Shown here one piece after another: positions 8,220 through 16,575 of a stretch of 64,000 nt of DNA. Below the pieces are notes generated by a model. The model was not told where the DNA came from. It ran no database searches and saw only the letters and a program-made list of their open reading frames with translations. How positions within the stretch are numbered: the first letter of the stretch is position 1; each line of letters opens with the position of its first letter. Source of the DNA: an uncultured Collinsella sp. GTDB taxonomy: Bacteria > Actinomycetota > Coriobacteriia > Coriobacteriales > Coriobacteriaceae. The stretch lies in assembly GCA_900756765.1 (NCBI GenBank), contig CAAELE010000029.1, positions 65,985 to 129,984 on the forward strand, in the 5' to 3' direction. The translations under genes and the position numbers were made by a program.

Positions 8220-9415
8220 GCCGCGTAAGCCCCCTTGTCAGAGATGGCGTAGTGACGGGCAGAGCCCTCGCCCAGCCAGCCGTTCATCTTGGCAATGAAG
8301 GTGTCGACCAAGTCGAGCGGCACGAAGGCCTGGATGGTGCCGCCGAAGCCGCCGCCGTGAATGCGAACGGCGCCGCGGCCGTCGAGTACGTGCTCGGCTA
8401 GCGCCAGGGCATACATGGAAGGCTGCTCGGAACCCAGTTTGGCAACAACATTCTGCAGGTACATGGCGGAGCTGGCGCCGGACTCGCGCGTCAGGACCAG
8501 GAACTGGTCAATGTCGCCGGCGTTCAGAGCTGCCCAGCGCTTATCGACCAGGCCGTTCTCGTACCAGTAGTGAACGGCGCGCAGGCAGGCGCGGTCGCCC
8601 AGCTTGGCGCGCAGCTCGGGGAGCTTGGCGTCAAAGTCGGCAACGTTTACCTCGCACAGGCGTGCCTTGCCAAACTCGGCGGCGACGTCCTGCATCTCGC
8701 GCGGAACGGCGGCGTAGTCGTCGGTAGCTGCCACATGGTCGGCGCCAACCTTAACGAGCACGAGCGCATAACCGTGATCCTCAAAGTTGAGCTCGAGCTT
8801 CTGGGTCTTAGGCTGAGCCTGGTCCTCAAAGTCCATGTAGGCGAGGCCACCCAGGCACACGGCGGCCTGGTCCATCAGACCGCAGGGCTTGCCGTAATAG
8901 TTGTTCTCGGTGCGCTGGCTCATCTGGGCGAGCGCGACGGGCTCGATGGCGGGTGCACCCCAGAGGGTTTCCATGGCGCGACCGTATGCCGCCTCGACAG
9001 CAGCGGAGCTCGAAAGGCCGCCGCCCGAGGGGACGGAGCAGGTGAAGGCGAAGTCGAAGCCCTGGGGCTCAACACCAAGCGCTGCGATCTCGTGGGCCAT
9101 ACCGCGCACGAGGCTTGCGGACGAGCCCTTCTCGGACTCCTGAACATCCAGTGTGTCGAGCGTGATCTCAAACGTAGGATAGCCTTCGTCGGCGACGCGA
9201 ACCTTGTTGGAGTCGGTTGCCACGGCGATGCCGTCGACAGCGACATCGAGCGAGCCGGCGATAACGTGACCGCCCTCGTGGTCGGTGTGGTTGCCGCTGA
9301 TCTCGGAACGGCCGGGCGTGTGCACATAGAGCACCTGGCGATCGCCGATGGGGCCAAACTCCTCCTCAAACAGCTTGGTGAGCGTGGCGAATGTCTTTTC
9401 ATCGGGGGTGGTCAT
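8210..9415 (-). CDS. galK: Galactokinase
   Basis: 401 residues, GHMP kinase superfamily. The galactokinase signature GRSEISGNHTDHEGG lies at residues 32-46, the ATP-binding SVPSGGGLSSSAAVE loop in the middle, and the C-terminal GGGFGGTIQAF glycine motif near residue 350. It makes galactose 1-phosphate for GalT. The start at 9415 is chosen from its GGAAAGGACTCCC ribosome binding site and the family N-terminus; the open frame extends 41 codons further upstream into the control region, which is not expected to be translated. It is first in a galKT operon divergent from the GalR-like gene and is controlled by the operators at 9461-9659. Confidence 0.95.
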   Translation of the reverse strand: MTTPDEKTFATLTKLFEEEFGPIGDRQVLYVHTPGRSEISGNHTDHEGGHVIAGSLDVAVDGIAVATDSNKVRVADEGYPTFEITLDTLDVQESEKGSSASLVRGMAHEIAALGVEPQGFDFAFTCSVPSGGGLSSSAAVEAAYGRAMETLWGAPAIEPVALAQMSQRTENNYYGKPCGLMDQAAVCLGGLAYMDFEDQAQPKTQKLELNFEDHGYALVLVKVGADHVAATDDYAAVPREMQDVAAEFGKARLCEVNVADFDAKLPELRAKLGDRACLRAVHYWYENGLVDKRWAALNAGDIDQFLVLTRESGASSAMYLQNVVAKLGSEQPSMYALALAEHVLDGRGAVRIHGGGFGGTIQAFVPLDLVDTFIAKMNGWLGEGSARHYAISDKGAYAAWL

Positions 9416-9460
9416 GGGAGTCCTTTCCTTGGCACCGGACAGATGGGCCCGTGTCGTTTT

Positions 9461-9659
9461 GAGTACGTTAACAATTTTGAGCACCACAAACGAAGCGTTC
9501 ATGGCGCTGCACGTTAAAGGCAATGGTAACGTACTCATAACACAACGTATATCTATTTTTGAGAATCTGGTAATCGGTAGATTTTCAGCCGCGAACGGTG
9601 CAGCTGTATGGACTTATAGAGCAGAAGAGATGCAGATAGAAAAAGTAGAGTACGTTAAC
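9461..9659. promoter_or_regulatory. Three GalR-type operators in the galK-galR divergent region
   Basis: GAGTACGTTAAC occurs at 9461-9472 and at 9648-9659, and its near-complement GTAACGTACTC at 9526-9536. The core ACGTTAAC / GTAACGT is a quasi-palindrome of the size used by LacI-family repressors. The distances (about 64 and 122 bases) would permit looping. CCGCGAACGGT at 9589-9599 is a one-mismatch form of the recurrent site discussed in the findings. The divergent regulator at 9754 is the obvious ligand. Confidence 0.7.
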
Positions 9660-9753
9660 ATGCGTCCGACGATAGCGGGCCTCAGTGCGGGGCGTGTTTC
9701 CGCTCGGGTCGACATTCACGCTGTTCAGATCTCGCAAGAGCGAAGGTGATTTT

Positions 9754-10785
9754 GTGGCAAGGCGCCCTTCCAACGATACAGGTACGCGTCCGGTTTCCAT
9801 GGCCGACGTCGCCCGCGCTGCCGGCGTTTCGCAGCAGACGGTTTCGCGCGTCGCCAACGGCTTGCCCAACGTTAACGAGCAGACGCGCCAGCGCGTGCAG
9901 GCCGCGATGCAAGAGCTCGGCTTCCGTCCGAGTTATGCCGGTCGCTCGCTGCGCGACGGCCGTTACCATTCGGTCGGCCTGTGCGTCAACGATGTCACCA
10001 AGTTTGGCAACCTTTCAATGATCGACGGCATCGCCAGTGCTGCTCGCGAGCATAATTGCGCCATCACGCTGGTCGAGATGTCCAAGACCGAGGAATTCTC
10101 GCTTGCCGAGGCCACGCGTCGTATGGCCGCATTGCCGGTGGACGGCATCATCATCGGCATGAGTCGCATGGCGCCCGATTTTGAGACGTTTGATCCACTG
10201 CCGGGCATTGGCACGGTCATCGTTACCATGTACGCGCATCCGCGTGTGACCACGGTTGATTCCGACCATTACGGCTGCTCGCTATTGCTTATGGATCACC
10301 TGTTTGAGCTGGGGCACGAGCAGATTCGCTATATTGGCGGCCCGTCGTTCTCAGTCGACGAGCAATTTCGTCGCGCCGGCTGGCAGGACGCGCTCGAGCG
10401 TAAACACATCGAGCCGGCAGAGCCGCTCGAGGGCGACTGGTCTGCCAACAGCGGCTACGAGGCCGGCAGGTACCTGGCCGAGCACGATCGCACCATGACG
10501 GCGATCTATGCGGCAAACGATCAGATGGCAAATGGCGCGATTGCCGCGCTGCGTGATAGCGGTCTGCGCGTGCCTGAGGACGTGAGCGTGGTGGGCGTCG
10601 ATGACTCGCTCGATGATTTTGTCGCGCATAACGAGCTCACGACCGTGCGGTTCGATCTACATCAGCGCGGACGCGAGGTATTCGAGCATGCGGTTCCCGA
10701 GGCGGGTACGGCGGGCAAAACCGTTGCCATTCGTATTCCCGGCCAGCTCATTATTCGACATAGCACGGCGATACCACGCTCATAG
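9754..10785 (+). CDS. LacI/GalR-family regulator of the galKT operon
   Basis: A 343-residue LacI-family repressor: helix-turn-helix VSMADVARAAGVSQQTVSR at about residues 13-31, hinge, and a sugar-binding domain ending in VPEDVSVVGVDDSL. The GTG at 9754 is preferred because the reading frame before it lies in the operator region and the family rarely has longer tails; the ATG at 9685 would add 23 residues. It is divergent from galK with three matching operators between them, so it very probably represses galKT and itself. It is a close paralogue of the regulator at 48-1052. Confidence 0.88.
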   Translation: MARRPSNDTGTRPVSMADVARAAGVSQQTVSRVANGLPNVNEQTRQRVQAAMQELGFRPSYAGRSLRDGRYHSVGLCVNDVTKFGNLSMIDGIASAAREHNCAITLVEMSKTEEFSLAEATRRMAALPVDGIIIGMSRMAPDFETFDPLPGIGTVIVTMYAHPRVTTVDSDHYGCSLLLMDHLFELGHEQIRYIGGPSFSVDEQFRRAGWQDALERKHIEPAEPLEGDWSANSGYEAGRYLAEHDRTMTAIYAANDQMANGAIAALRDSGLRVPEDVSVVGVDDSLDDFVAHNELTTVRFDLHQRGREVFEHAVPEAGTAGKTVAIRIPGQLIIRHSTAIPRS

Positions 10786-10914
10786 TTTGCGCAGGTAAAC
10801 GGCGATTTATCGTATTTCAATAACAATCGGTATGGATGCCGGCAGATAACAGTTGGGATACTACCGAGTGTTATGATAGACGGGTTCTTTTGTCTATCTA
10901 GGAGGCTTTGCCTG

Positions 10915-12075
10915 ATGGAGATCACCAAGGATATCCGCTACATCGGTGTCGACGATCACGACATTGACCTGTTCGAGGGCCAGTACGACGTGTCCGAGAA
11001 TGGCATGGCATACAACAGCTATGTTATCTTGGGCGATAAAATCGCTGTCGCCGATTCGGTTGACGCTGGCTTTGTCGACGAATGGCTCGGCAACCTCGAG
11101 GCCGCGCTCGACGGCCGTACGCCCGACTACCTGGTCGTCCATCACATGGAGCCCGATCACTCCGCCGGTATCGCCGCCTTTATGGAGCGCTATCCCCAGG
11201 CACAGATCGTGGCAAGCATGGGCGCTTTCCGCATGATGGTCAACTTCTTTGGCACCGATTTCCCCGAGCGCAAGATGGTCGTCAAAGAGGGCGATGTGCT
11301 CGACCTGGGCGGCCACAGCCTGACCTTTGTCGGCGCCCCCAACGTTCACTGGCCCGAGGTGCTGTTCTCCTACGAGGCTACCGACAAGGTACTCTTTAGT
11401 GCCGACGGCTTTGGCAAGTTTGGCGCTAACGACATCGAGGACCCCGAGGGTTGGGCTTGTGAAGCGCGCCGCTACTACTTTGGCATCGTTGGTAAGTTCG
11501 GCAAGTTCGTGCAGGCCGTGCTCAAGAAGGCCGCCGATCTGGATATCCAGATTATCTGCCCGCTCCACGGCCCTGTTCTTACCGAGAACCTGGGCTATTA
11601 CCTCGACACCTACAACACCTGGTCGAGCTATCAGCCCGAGGACGAGGGCATCACCATTGCCTACGCGAGCGTGTACGGCCATCTGAAGGCCGCCGTTGAG
11701 GAGCTCGCATCAGCGCTCGAGGCTCGCGGCCAGAAGGTCTCCGTCTTTGACCTGGCTCGCGACGACATGGCCGAGGCCGTTGAGGATGCGTTCCGCTATG
11801 ACCGCCTGGTGCTCGCCTCCATTACCTATCAGGGCGAAGTTTTCCCGTTCATGAGCACCTTTATCCACACGCTTGCCGAGCACGCCTATCAGAACCGTAC
11901 GGTGGCGCTCGTTGAGGCCGGCTCCTGGGCGCCCACCGCTGCCAAGGTTATGACCAAGGAGCTCGAGGGTATGAAGGACATCACGCTGACGCAGAATAAG
12001 GTGACTGTCCTGGGTTCGCTCAACGACGCCTCGCGCGCCCAGATTGAGGCCCTCGCTGACGAGCTCTCCAAGTAG
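10915..12075 (+). CDS. fprA: Flavodiiron protein (FprA family A-type flavoprotein)
   Basis: 386 residues. The N-terminal metallo-beta-lactamase domain carries the diiron ligands in HHMEPDHSAG (about residues 78-87) and a later CPLHGP histidine; the C-terminal flavodoxin domain begins near residue 250 (ITIAYASVYGHLK). Such proteins reduce oxygen to water or nitric oxide to nitrous oxide in the cytoplasm of anaerobes. The core form without a fused rubredoxin or flavin reductase is seen, so an external electron donor is needed. The start follows a TAGGAGG site; upstream in-frame codons from 10873 are ignored. It has no operon partner and ends at a REP-like hairpin. Confidence 0.94.
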   Translation: MEITKDIRYIGVDDHDIDLFEGQYDVSENGMAYNSYVILGDKIAVADSVDAGFVDEWLGNLEAALDGRTPDYLVVHHMEPDHSAGIAAFMERYPQAQIVASMGAFRMMVNFFGTDFPERKMVVKEGDVLDLGGHSLTFVGAPNVHWPEVLFSYEATDKVLFSADGFGKFGANDIEDPEGWACEARRYYFGIVGKFGKFVQAVLKKAADLDIQIICPLHGPVLTENLGYYLDTYNTWSSYQPEDEGITIAYASVYGHLKAAVEELASALEARGQKVSVFDLARDDMAEAVEDAFRYDRLVLASITYQGEVFPFMSTFIHTLAEHAYQNRTVALVEAGSWAPTAAKVMTKELEGMKDITLTQNKVTVLGSLNDASRAQIEALADELSK

Positions 12076-12099
12076 CGATACGTTCACTTTTAACGCTCA

Positions 12100-12135
12100 A
12101 ACCACCACAAAGGGGACAGGCACCTTTGTGGTGGT
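12100..12135. repeat. REP-like hairpin, GGGGACAGG family (copy 2), probable fprA terminator
   Basis: Stem AACCACCACAAAGG / CCTTTGTGGTGGTT encloses GGACAGGCA; a TTTTTG tail follows. It may act as the terminator of fprA while belonging to the repeat family. Confidence 0.65.
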
Positions 12136-12141
12136 TTTTGT

Positions 12142-12945
12142 TTAAGCGCCGGCGATGATGAGGGCTGGACGAGCGTCGTTGGCTAACTCGGCGATCGAGG
12201 TGGCGACGGCATGGTCGGGGTCACGGTCCATCACGATGGTGCCGACATCGGTCAGTTTGGCAAAGCGGTACATGCCGCGTCCGTTAACCTTGCTGGCGTC
12301 CATGAGGGCGACGCTTTGATGGGCCGCGGCGATCATAGCCGTTTTGGTCTCGGCCATCTGGGGAAAGTCGGTCGTAAAGCCGCAGCTGGGGACAAAGGCG
12401 CCGGGGCACATGACGGCCAGATCGGCATGGACCATTTGGAGCGCCTGCATAGTGAGCGGTCCGTACAAATAACGATGGCCTTTGCGCAGCGCCCCGCCCA
12501 GCATGACGACATCGACTGAGGGCATGCTCTCGTCGATGTAATCGGCAATGGTAATGTCGGCCGTGATGACGGTGATACCGTCGCGCTGATCGAGGAGCCG
12601 GACGAACTCGAGCGCCGTGGTGCCCGAGTCGACGAGCAGCGTGTCGCCGTCATTGACGAGCTCGATGGCGCTTTGCGCGATGGCCTGCTTGGCGGCGACG
12701 TTGACATTGATGCGGCGATCCTGCGTGGAGACGGTCAGACGTTTGTGGAGTGATACGGCACCGCCGTGCGTGCGGCGCAGCTTGCCTGCTTCGGCGAGCG
12801 CGTCCAGGTCGGCGCGGGCGGTGACGGAGGACACGCCAAAGGTCTGGGCGATTTCTGCTACCTGCACCGAGGCATTATGATCGAGCATCTCCATGATGGC
12901 GGAACGACGCTCGTCGGCGAAAGCTCGGGTTGTTGCGTGGGCCAT
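12142..12945 (-). CDS. DeoR-family sugar-phosphate-responsive regulator
   Basis: 267 residues. The N-terminal winged helix contains the DeoR signature (RRSAIMEML, then VSSVTARADLDALAEAGKLRRTHGGAV at about 14-65), and the C-terminal DeoRC sensor has the typical LLVDSGTTALEF and DASKVNGRG segments that bind phosphosugars. It is divergent from the class II aldolase gene, and GAACATGTTC between them resembles half-sites near lacA. A role as repressor of the tagatose-6-phosphate genes (LacR-like) is inferred; other phosphosugar regulons remain possible. Confidence 0.85.
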   Translation of the reverse strand: MAHATTRAFADERRSAIMEMLDHNASVQVAEIAQTFGVSSVTARADLDALAEAGKLRRTHGGAVSLHKRLTVSTQDRRINVNVAAKQAIAQSAIELVNDGDTLLVDSGTTALEFVRLLDQRDGITVITADITIADYIDESMPSVDVVMLGGALRKGHRYLYGPLTMQALQMVHADLAVMCPGAFVPSCGFTTDFPQMAETKTAMIAAAHQSVALMDASKVNGRGMYRFAKLTDVGTIVMDRDPDHAVATSIAELANDARPALIIAGA

Positions 12946-13280
12946 ATCTGCTCCATCATCGTCTGAAATTTGCAGGAATTGTGTTGACTCTATTTTCGTT
13001 CATTTTCTTTTTGAGTAAGAAAACACCTTTCGATTACTTATCTTTTCTATAAAAGAAAGACGCTGAACGCCCAAAATTCAATATCGAACATGTTCACTCG
13101 GCTCAAATTTCTTCCGTTTGCTTTTCAAAAATGACTGTATTGACCTGCATGGGCTCAATATCTCGCACGTGCAAAGCTGCTGAATTTCATACAATGAGCG
13201 CAGCAAAACGCAAGGTAAAACGCCTTGTGAACAACTACGCCCGATGTCCAGATGCGGGCGAGGGAGAGGAGCAAACGCTC
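12946..13280. other. Divergent control region of the DeoR and aldolase genes
   Basis: This is an AT-rich gap of 335 bases. It holds the palindrome GAACATGTTC (13086-13095) with TCA following, and two AAGAAA-rich tracts near 13017-13060. The open frame upstream of the aldolase start from 13131 is in frame but lacks aldolase similarity and is taken as untranslated leader. No terminator or RNA gene is evident. Confidence 0.4.
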
Positions 13281-14138
13281 ATGGCACTTGTTACCACCGA
13301 AAAGATGCTCAAGGACGCTCAGGCCGGCCACTACGCTGTTGGCGCGTTCAACGTCGAGAACCTCGAGTTTGTTATGGCCGTTCTGGCCGCTGCCGAGGAG
13401 ACCAAGTCCCCCGTCATCATGCAGACCACCCCGGGCACCATCAAGACCGCTGGTCTGGACTACTTCTACGGCATGGTCAAGGCTGCCGCCGAGCGCGCTT
13501 CCGTGCCCGTCGCTCTGCACCTCGATCACGGCGATGGCTATGACCGCTGCATGCAGGCTTTCCGCACGGGCTACACCTCCGTCATGATCGACGGTTCGCA
13601 CGAGTCCTTCGAGGACAACATCGCCCTGACCAAGTCCGTTGCCGACGCTGGCCGCGCCATGGGCGTGCCCGTCGAGGCCGAGCTCGGTAAGGTTGGCGGC
13701 AAGGAGGACGACGGTCCCGCGGTTGAGGGCGAGAGCCCCTACACCGATCCTGCCGAGGCCAAGGAGTTCGTCGAGCGCACCGGCTGCACTTCGCTGGCCA
13801 TTGGCGTTGGCACCAGCCACGGCGTGTACACGAGCGATCCGCACATCGAGCAGTCCGTGGTCAAGGCCATCCGCGACGCCGTCGACGTGCCGCTGGTTCT
13901 GCATGGCACCTCTGGTGTGCCCGATGAGCAGGTTGCCGAGGCCGTGAAGAACGGCATCTGCAAGGTTAACTACGCTACTGAGCTGCGTCAGGCCTACACC
14001 AAGGGCTTCATGGCCTACATGGCCGAGAACCCCGCCTGCTTCGATCCCAAGAAGCCGGCCAAGGAGGGCATGCGTGAGATCACCGAGCTGGTTAAGATCC
14101 GCATGACCAACCTCAACTCTGTGGGCAAAGCAGAGTAA
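13281..14138 (+). CDS. Class II ketose-1,6-bisphosphate aldolase (tagatose or fructose bisphosphate)
   Basis: 285 residues, zinc-dependent class II aldolase of the GatY/KbaY/FbaA group. Metal and substrate motifs are visible: LHLDHGDG (zinc histidine), VMIDGSHE, EAELGKVGG, GTSHGVY and LHGTSGVP with the second histidine. It splits the bisphosphate into dihydroxyacetone phosphate and glyceraldehyde 3-phosphate. The ATG at 13281 follows a GAGGAG site. The window has no lacD (class I tagatose aldolase), so this enzyme may complete the lacABC route. A housekeeping fructose-bisphosphate aldolase cannot be excluded. Confidence 0.88.
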   Translation: MALVTTEKMLKDAQAGHYAVGAFNVENLEFVMAVLAAAEETKSPVIMQTTPGTIKTAGLDYFYGMVKAAAERASVPVALHLDHGDGYDRCMQAFRTGYTSVMIDGSHESFEDNIALTKSVADAGRAMGVPVEAELGKVGGKEDDGPAVEGESPYTDPAEAKEFVERTGCTSLAIGVGTSHGVYTSDPHIEQSVVKAIRDAVDVPLVLHGTSGVPDEQVAEAVKNGICKVNYATELRQAYTKGFMAYMAENPACFDPKKPAKEGMREITELVKIRMTNLNSVGKAE

Positions 14139-14170
14139 CAGCAAGGGTACTCCGACTCGCTACATATCCC

Positions 14171-14296
14171 GGGGAGGGACGAGGACTTAGTTCCCCAATC
14201 GTCCTCGGGCATGCAAAAAGCCTCGCTGCGCACTTCGTGCGGCGAGGCTTTTTGCCCCCTGCGGAAAGATTGGGGAACTAAGCCCTCGTCCCTCCC
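14171..14296. repeat. Long intergenic hairpin, family A (copy 1), containing the aldolase terminator
   Basis: The outer arms are GGGAGGGACGAGG-x-CTTAG... and their complement ending CTCGTCCCTCCC, about 28 pairs with one mismatch. Inside is an asymmetric internal loop with CGTCCTCGGGCAT on the left and CCCTGCGGAAA on the right. The centre is GCAAAAAGCCTCGC...GCGAGGCTTTTTGC, which can serve as a terminator. The CGTCCTCG and CTGCGGAA boxes recur in copies at 47484 and 58309. Confidence 0.75.
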
Positions 14297-14442
14297 AGGT
14301 TGACCTACTCGAGGTCGTCGCCCTTGTGGCGTTAGTGTCGGAAAAATAAGACGTTGCTTTTTGCCCCCTGCGGAAAGATTGGGGAACTAAGCCCTCGTCC
14401 CTCCCAGGTTGACCTACTCGAGGTCGTCGCCCTTGTAGCGTT
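14247..14442. repeat. Direct repeat, 87 bases, offset 109
   Basis: Bases 14247-14333 and 14356-14442 are identical except for one G/A difference. The unit contains the right arm of the family A hairpin plus about 37 following bases. It appears to be a local tandem duplication. The rest of the 14139-14468 gap has no coding signal. Confidence 0.85.
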
Positions 14443-14468
14443 GGGGCTGAAAGGGTGGGGCGCGGGGG

Positions 14469-15092
14469 TTACTTGGTTGTTAGGGTTAGCAGGTCGTTGG
14501 GGGTTTTGAGGTTGTAGGTGGCGTTTGGGATGTCTTGGTGTGATCCCCATGCCGCTCTGGCAAAACTGACCCCTGCCGAAGTTGCGCATTGTTCGTCGTA
14601 GACGGTGTCGCCAACGTAGACGACGTTGCCAGGATTCGCGCCCGTACGCCGGAGATATTCGAGCATGGGAGCGGGTGCGGGTTTATGTTCGGTTGTGTCT
14701 TCGACAAGGATGATGTGCTCAAAATACTTATTGAAGCCAAGGGGTGCAATTTCTTCTGCGTATTCGTCGCGCGCACGTGAGGAGACGATGCCAAGTTTGC
14801 AGCCGCTATCGGCGAGTGTTGCGATGACTTCAAGCAAACCTGGAAACACGCTGATGGTGCTTTTAAAGCTGGCGGCAACTTGGCGCCAGCGATCCAGCGT
14901 TGCCTGTGAGTAGATCCCAAGTTTCTCAAGGGCATCCTTGCCGGGTATGCCGAGGGCAAATTCAAGCTCGTGTCGGGGGAGCGTTTTGCCGGTCTCTTCT
15001 TGGACAATCTGGACAAGCGATGATAGAACGCTTTCTTCTGTATCTGCCAATGTCCCATCAACGTCAAATACGATATGGTCAAAGTGCTTCAT
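14469..15092 (-). CDS. HAD-family hydrolase, phosphoglycolate phosphatase-like
   Basis: 207 residues, HAD superfamily with a small alpha-helical cap. Motif I is VFDVDGTLAD (nucleophile Asp near residue 10), motif II is in IVSSR, the motif III lysine is in EHKPAPAPM, and motif IV is VGDTVYDEQCA. It is a cytosolic phosphomonoesterase for a small phosphorylated metabolite; the Gph/PpaX-like layout does not fix the substrate. It lies 56 bases after the AraC-type regulator on the same strand and may be co-transcribed with it. Good ribosome binding site (AGAGAGGAG). Confidence 0.85.
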   Translation of the reverse strand: MKHFDHIVFDVDGTLADTEESVLSSLVQIVQEETGKTLPRHELEFALGIPGKDALEKLGIYSQATLDRWRQVAASFKSTISVFPGLLEVIATLADSGCKLGIVSSRARDEYAEEIAPLGFNKYFEHIILVEDTTEHKPAPAPMLEYLRRTGANPGNVVYVGDTVYDEQCATSAGVSFARAAWGSHQDIPNATYNLKTPNDLLTLTTK

Positions 15093-15148
15093 ATGGTTGC
15101 TCCTCTCTGTTGTTTGCCTGCAAGTTTGATGCGGTGACAGAAGAAAGG

Positions 15149-16087
15149 CTAGCGGGATTTCTGCCTGGTGCTATCGAGATTCTGCCTCGCTGCTCGATAG
15201 CTCGAAGGAGTGCACCCCATTTGTTCTTTAAATACCTGGCCAAGATGGCTTGCTGTCGCAAAGCCGCATTGGCGCGCGACTGTCTGGACCGTTCGCGTGG
15301 TGTGTGCCAAAAGTTCGCAAGCACGGTTTACGCGGTATGCGCGCAGATATGCCGCCGGGGTCGTTCCTGCGCAAGCTTCGATAATGCGGTAACACTCTCT
15401 TTCGCTTACGCCGGCTGCAGATGCCATCTGGGGCACATCTATAGCGGCTGCATAGTTTGCGCGGATATAGTCCAGGATTGCCTTGAACTGTACGTCGCGG
15501 TTGGTCATCCAAGAGGCGTTGTCGGAGGCAAAGAGCGGTTCGGCCTTGGCGTAAATCTGAATCCAGAGCTCTGACAAGCTATTCCGAAGCGCCATCTCGT
15601 TCTGCGGCCGTTGAAGGTCGTGGTTAAAGGAACTCTTTAGCAAATCGATAAAGGGCATATCGTCGGGGTTGGTGGGCGACCATTTGAGCACATCGACGCC
15701 TCGACATTGCAGCAAAGGATTGATATAGCGTTTTTGAAGGCGTCCCGCGGGATCGCCGAGCATCGACGGCTGAAAGATATGCAGCATTTGAATGGCTGGC
15801 GCCGAATTGGGCGATTGCAGCGTGCTGTGCAAAACGCCGCCGTTGATAAAGCCGGCGGACCCTTCCTCAAAGCGTACGTGCTCATGAGCCGCGCGCGTTC
15901 GATAGTCAATCGCTCCCTGCTCCATGTAGAAAAGCTCAACTTCGGAATGCCAGTGCCAGGGGACGGAATTGCCCGGATAGCGAGCGAATTCTGCGCGTTC
16001 GGCAATATAGGGCCAGTCTTCGGCGGTCTCGGGAAACGCTTCCTCGCGTCCTCCGCGGTGCAATTCTATGTGATCCATGTTTCGCAT
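15149..16087 (-). CDS. AraC-family regulator with N-terminal cupin domain
   Basis: 312 residues. Residues about 25-110 form a cupin-like sensor (PWHWHSEVELFYMEQG), and residues about 200-300 contain the two AraC helix-turn-helix motifs (IDVPQMASAAGVSERECYR and VQTVARQCGFATASHLGQVFK) followed by GCTPSSYR. Such proteins usually activate sugar or metabolite genes. The start may be at 16087 or at the ATG three codons later. The nearest possible target on its strand is the HAD phosphatase gene. The ligand is unknown. Confidence 0.87.
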   Translation of the reverse strand: MRNMDHIELHRGGREEAFPETAEDWPYIAERAEFARYPGNSVPWHWHSEVELFYMEQGAIDYRTRAAHEHVRFEEGSAGFINGGVLHSTLQSPNSAPAIQMLHIFQPSMLGDPAGRLQKRYINPLLQCRGVDVLKWSPTNPDDMPFIDLLKSSFNHDLQRPQNEMALRNSLSELWIQIYAKAEPLFASDNASWMTNRDVQFKAILDYIRANYAAAIDVPQMASAAGVSERECYRIIEACAGTTPAAYLRAYRVNRACELLAHTTRTVQTVARQCGFATASHLGQVFKEQMGCTPSSYRAARQNLDSTRQKSR

Positions 16088-16112
16088 GGCATCAGTATAA
16101 AGCGCGATGGGC

Positions 16113-16322
16113 TTAGATTGCTCTTGCCTGTTCGGGGAACGCCTTGTCTAGGGATGCTTGGAGCTTTTCGAAGGATGCTCGTAAGTTGAGGCTCTGATCG
16201 GCTGAGCGCTTGGTTTTTGTGGTGGGGGAGTCGAGGAGACCGTTTCTCTGTGTCGGGGGGAAGGAGAAAAGGTTTGCATGATTTAGGGATGGCTGCTGTG
16301 CTGCGTCATTGGAAGAATGCAT
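16113..16322 (-). CDS. Possible small protein, unrecognised
   Basis: 69 residues, no family recognised. The case for a gene is a strong ribosome binding site (GAGGAGG, nine bases before the ATG) and a plausible helical C-terminus (LRASFEKLQASLDKAFPEQ). The case against is a low-complexity Ser/Asn/Pro-rich first half and no clear operon partner. A second open frame on the same strand (stop codon at 16326-16328, just before this ATG) reads on upstream for about 60 codons without an ATG. The region may be a decayed locus. See findings. Confidence 0.3.
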   Translation of the reverse strand: MHSSNDAAQQPSLNHANLFSFPPTQRNGLLDSPTTKTKRSADQSLNLRASFEKLQASLDKAFPEQARAI

Positions 16323-16575
16323 GCTTATGCGGCCTCCTCGATGTCCACCAAAAGGTTGCGCACGGGGTATGCTGCTAGGTTCCGTGCGTTGGCAGTATTA
16401 TGCCGCGGCTGTTGCAAAGAAGCGCTAAAGAAAGGCTTAATCAGGTTTGATGTAACAATGAAACCGCAGGTCAAGGCTATTGAGTAACACTCTTGAAAGG
16501 TTTTGAGCTTAAGGGCTTTCTAAGGTTTGTGGCGCGGATGTGGCGCGGACGTGCGGAGCGTGTGAATGCTCGCTG
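16323..16575. other. Non-annotated stretch with cryptic minus-strand open frame
   Basis: On the minus strand one frame stays open from about 16520 to the TAA at 16326-16328 and ends in the protein-like tail RNLLVDIEEAA. No start codon with a ribosome binding site was found. CCGCAGGTCAAGGCT at about 16461 resembles CGCAGGTCAGGGCT at about 20848, so part of this stretch may be repeat sequence. Confidence 0.3.

Noticed and set aside
9416..9538. Longer galactokinase start
   Set aside because: The 41 extra codons run through a GalR operator and are not similar to galactokinase.
14247..14442. CRISPR array
   Set aside because: Only two long copies with a short gap and no cas genes; a tandem duplication explains it.
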